DNA of 33,900 nt from an uncultured Pirellulaceae bacterium (lineage in GTDB: Bacteria > Planctomycetota > Planctomycetia > Pirellulales > Pirellulaceae). The first letter of the stretch is position 1; every line of letters begins with the position of its first letter. The notes under the pieces were generated by a model. That model worked only from the letters and a program-made list of their open reading frames with translations, had not been told where the DNA came from and did no database searches. The position numbers and the translations under genes were made by a program. The stretch spans positions 1-33,900 of the forward strand of contig CALCJM010000028.1 in assembly GCA_937967505.1 (NCBI GenBank), in the 5' to 3' direction. Below are positions 33,607-33,900 of the stretch, piece after piece.

Positions 33607-33900
33607 TTAAGTGCAGGGCGTGGTCAGGCAGGGTAGGGGGTAGTGGACCAGTAAGTGCCACGCATCTAACATAAGCCCCCGCGCACGACCACCAACATCA
33701 ATAGTGAGGTGGTGAGCACTTTGGCGCAAAACGTTAACAAGAAAGCGAAGCATTAGGCGAATGGCAGTCAGGAACCCCTGCAGGTCTGCCAATTGGGTAG
33801 GTCCTCGGAGAGTACTCACTTTCGTTCCTTCGTAGAGATGTAGCTTTATTCGTTTCCACCAGAGCCCGGGGTAGCTTCTGAGATCGGAGGCGCGTGCCTC
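33607..33900 (-). CDS. Repeat-associated reading frame, open at right edge (partial)
   Basis: On the minus strand this frame has no stop from the window edge to TAA at 33607 (about 97 codons). It begins EARASDLRSYPGLWWKRIK, then LHLYEGTKVSTLRG, and continues through the degenerate repeat copy 4 (GFLTAIRLMLRF). The first ~30 residues have the look of short, highly repetitive hypothetical proteins annotated in Rhodopirellula-type genomes (DUF1589-like, from memory and unverified). The start lies outside the window unless a GTG at 33819 is used. It may be a dispersed DNA repeat that happens to be open rather than a gene. Confidence 0.3.
   Translation of the reverse strand, partial: EARASDLRSYPGLWWKRIKLHLYEGTKVSTLRGPTQLADLQGFLTAIRLMLRFLVNVLRQSAHHLTIDVGGRARGLMLDAWHLLVHYPLPCLTTPCT
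33753..33797. repeat. Degenerate short copy of the palindromic repeat (copy 4)
   Basis: TTAGGCGAATGGCAGTCAGG matches the left terminus of copies 1-3, and TCTGCCAATTGG resembles the right terminus. The middle ~70 bases present in the other copies are missing, leaving only CAACCCCTGCAGG-like DNA. It looks like an internally deleted derivative. Confidence 0.65.

Overview
The window looks like chromosome from a planctomycete, most likely a Pirellulaceae-type (Rhodopirellula-like) bacterium. The reasons are: a zinc-ribbon membrane protein, a Tat-exported sugar isomerase/epimerase-like TIM barrel, a PQQ-type beta-propeller protein beginning with a DWPTFRG motif, a DUF6807 ('PmoA-like') protein, a DUF447 protein beside pabA/pabB, an outer-membrane BamA system, and mostly weak Shine-Dalgarno signals. 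This is inferred from protein families; no rRNA or tRNA gene is visible to confirm it.

Layout. Positions 1-934 are extreme low-complexity DNA (a 14-base G run, then about 450 bp of GTT/GCT-type trinucleotides). On the minus strand one frame stays open to the left edge and would encode an Asn/Ser/Gly-rich protein directly after a secreted-protein gene (935-1528). Positions 1767-2871 hold a small unknown gene and a TatD/EboB-like hydrolase. Positions 3120-7967 hold a zinc-ribbon membrane protein, a decayed glucose-fructose-oxidoreductase-like pseudogene, a large secreted protein with Ig-like repeats, and a PilZ-like protein. Positions 8282-11689 hold a BamA split into two adjacent genes: a POTRA protein and a beta-barrel protein, each with its own export signal. 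Positions 11724-14313 hold an aldo-keto reductase and a FucP-type sugar transporter, probably for L-fucose or a similar sugar, with an intrinsic terminator between them. Positions 14694-18108 hold a Tat-exported TIM-barrel protein converging on a large secreted alpha/beta-hydrolase-like protein. Positions 18346-21219 are three overlapping genes (unknown membrane-anchored protein, dinB, DUF6807). Positions 21290-25430 hold pyrF, an SDR-DUF2867 fusion, a cold-shock gene with a clear terminator, and rlmA. Positions 25713-29102 hold a PQQ-like propeller protein and a SulP anion transporter with an extra helical insert. Positions 29839-32547 are a tightly overlapping pabB-pabA-DUF447 operon. Position 32740 onward holds a free-standing protein resembling the N-terminal regulatory part of the large NAD-glutamate dehydrogenases. 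The right edge carries a repeat-associated partial reading frame.

A palindromic element of about 105 bp recurs at 2868, 7261 and 29131 (inverted), with a short derivative at 33753. At two copies the element's TTAG/TTAA terminus supplies the stop codon of the gene running into it. The split BamA, this repeat family, the Asn-rich frame, the SulP insert, the lone glutamate-dehydrogenase-type domain and the DUF447-pabAB linkage are the points most worth following up. No CRISPR array, prophage, integrase, transposase, tRNA or rRNA was seen.
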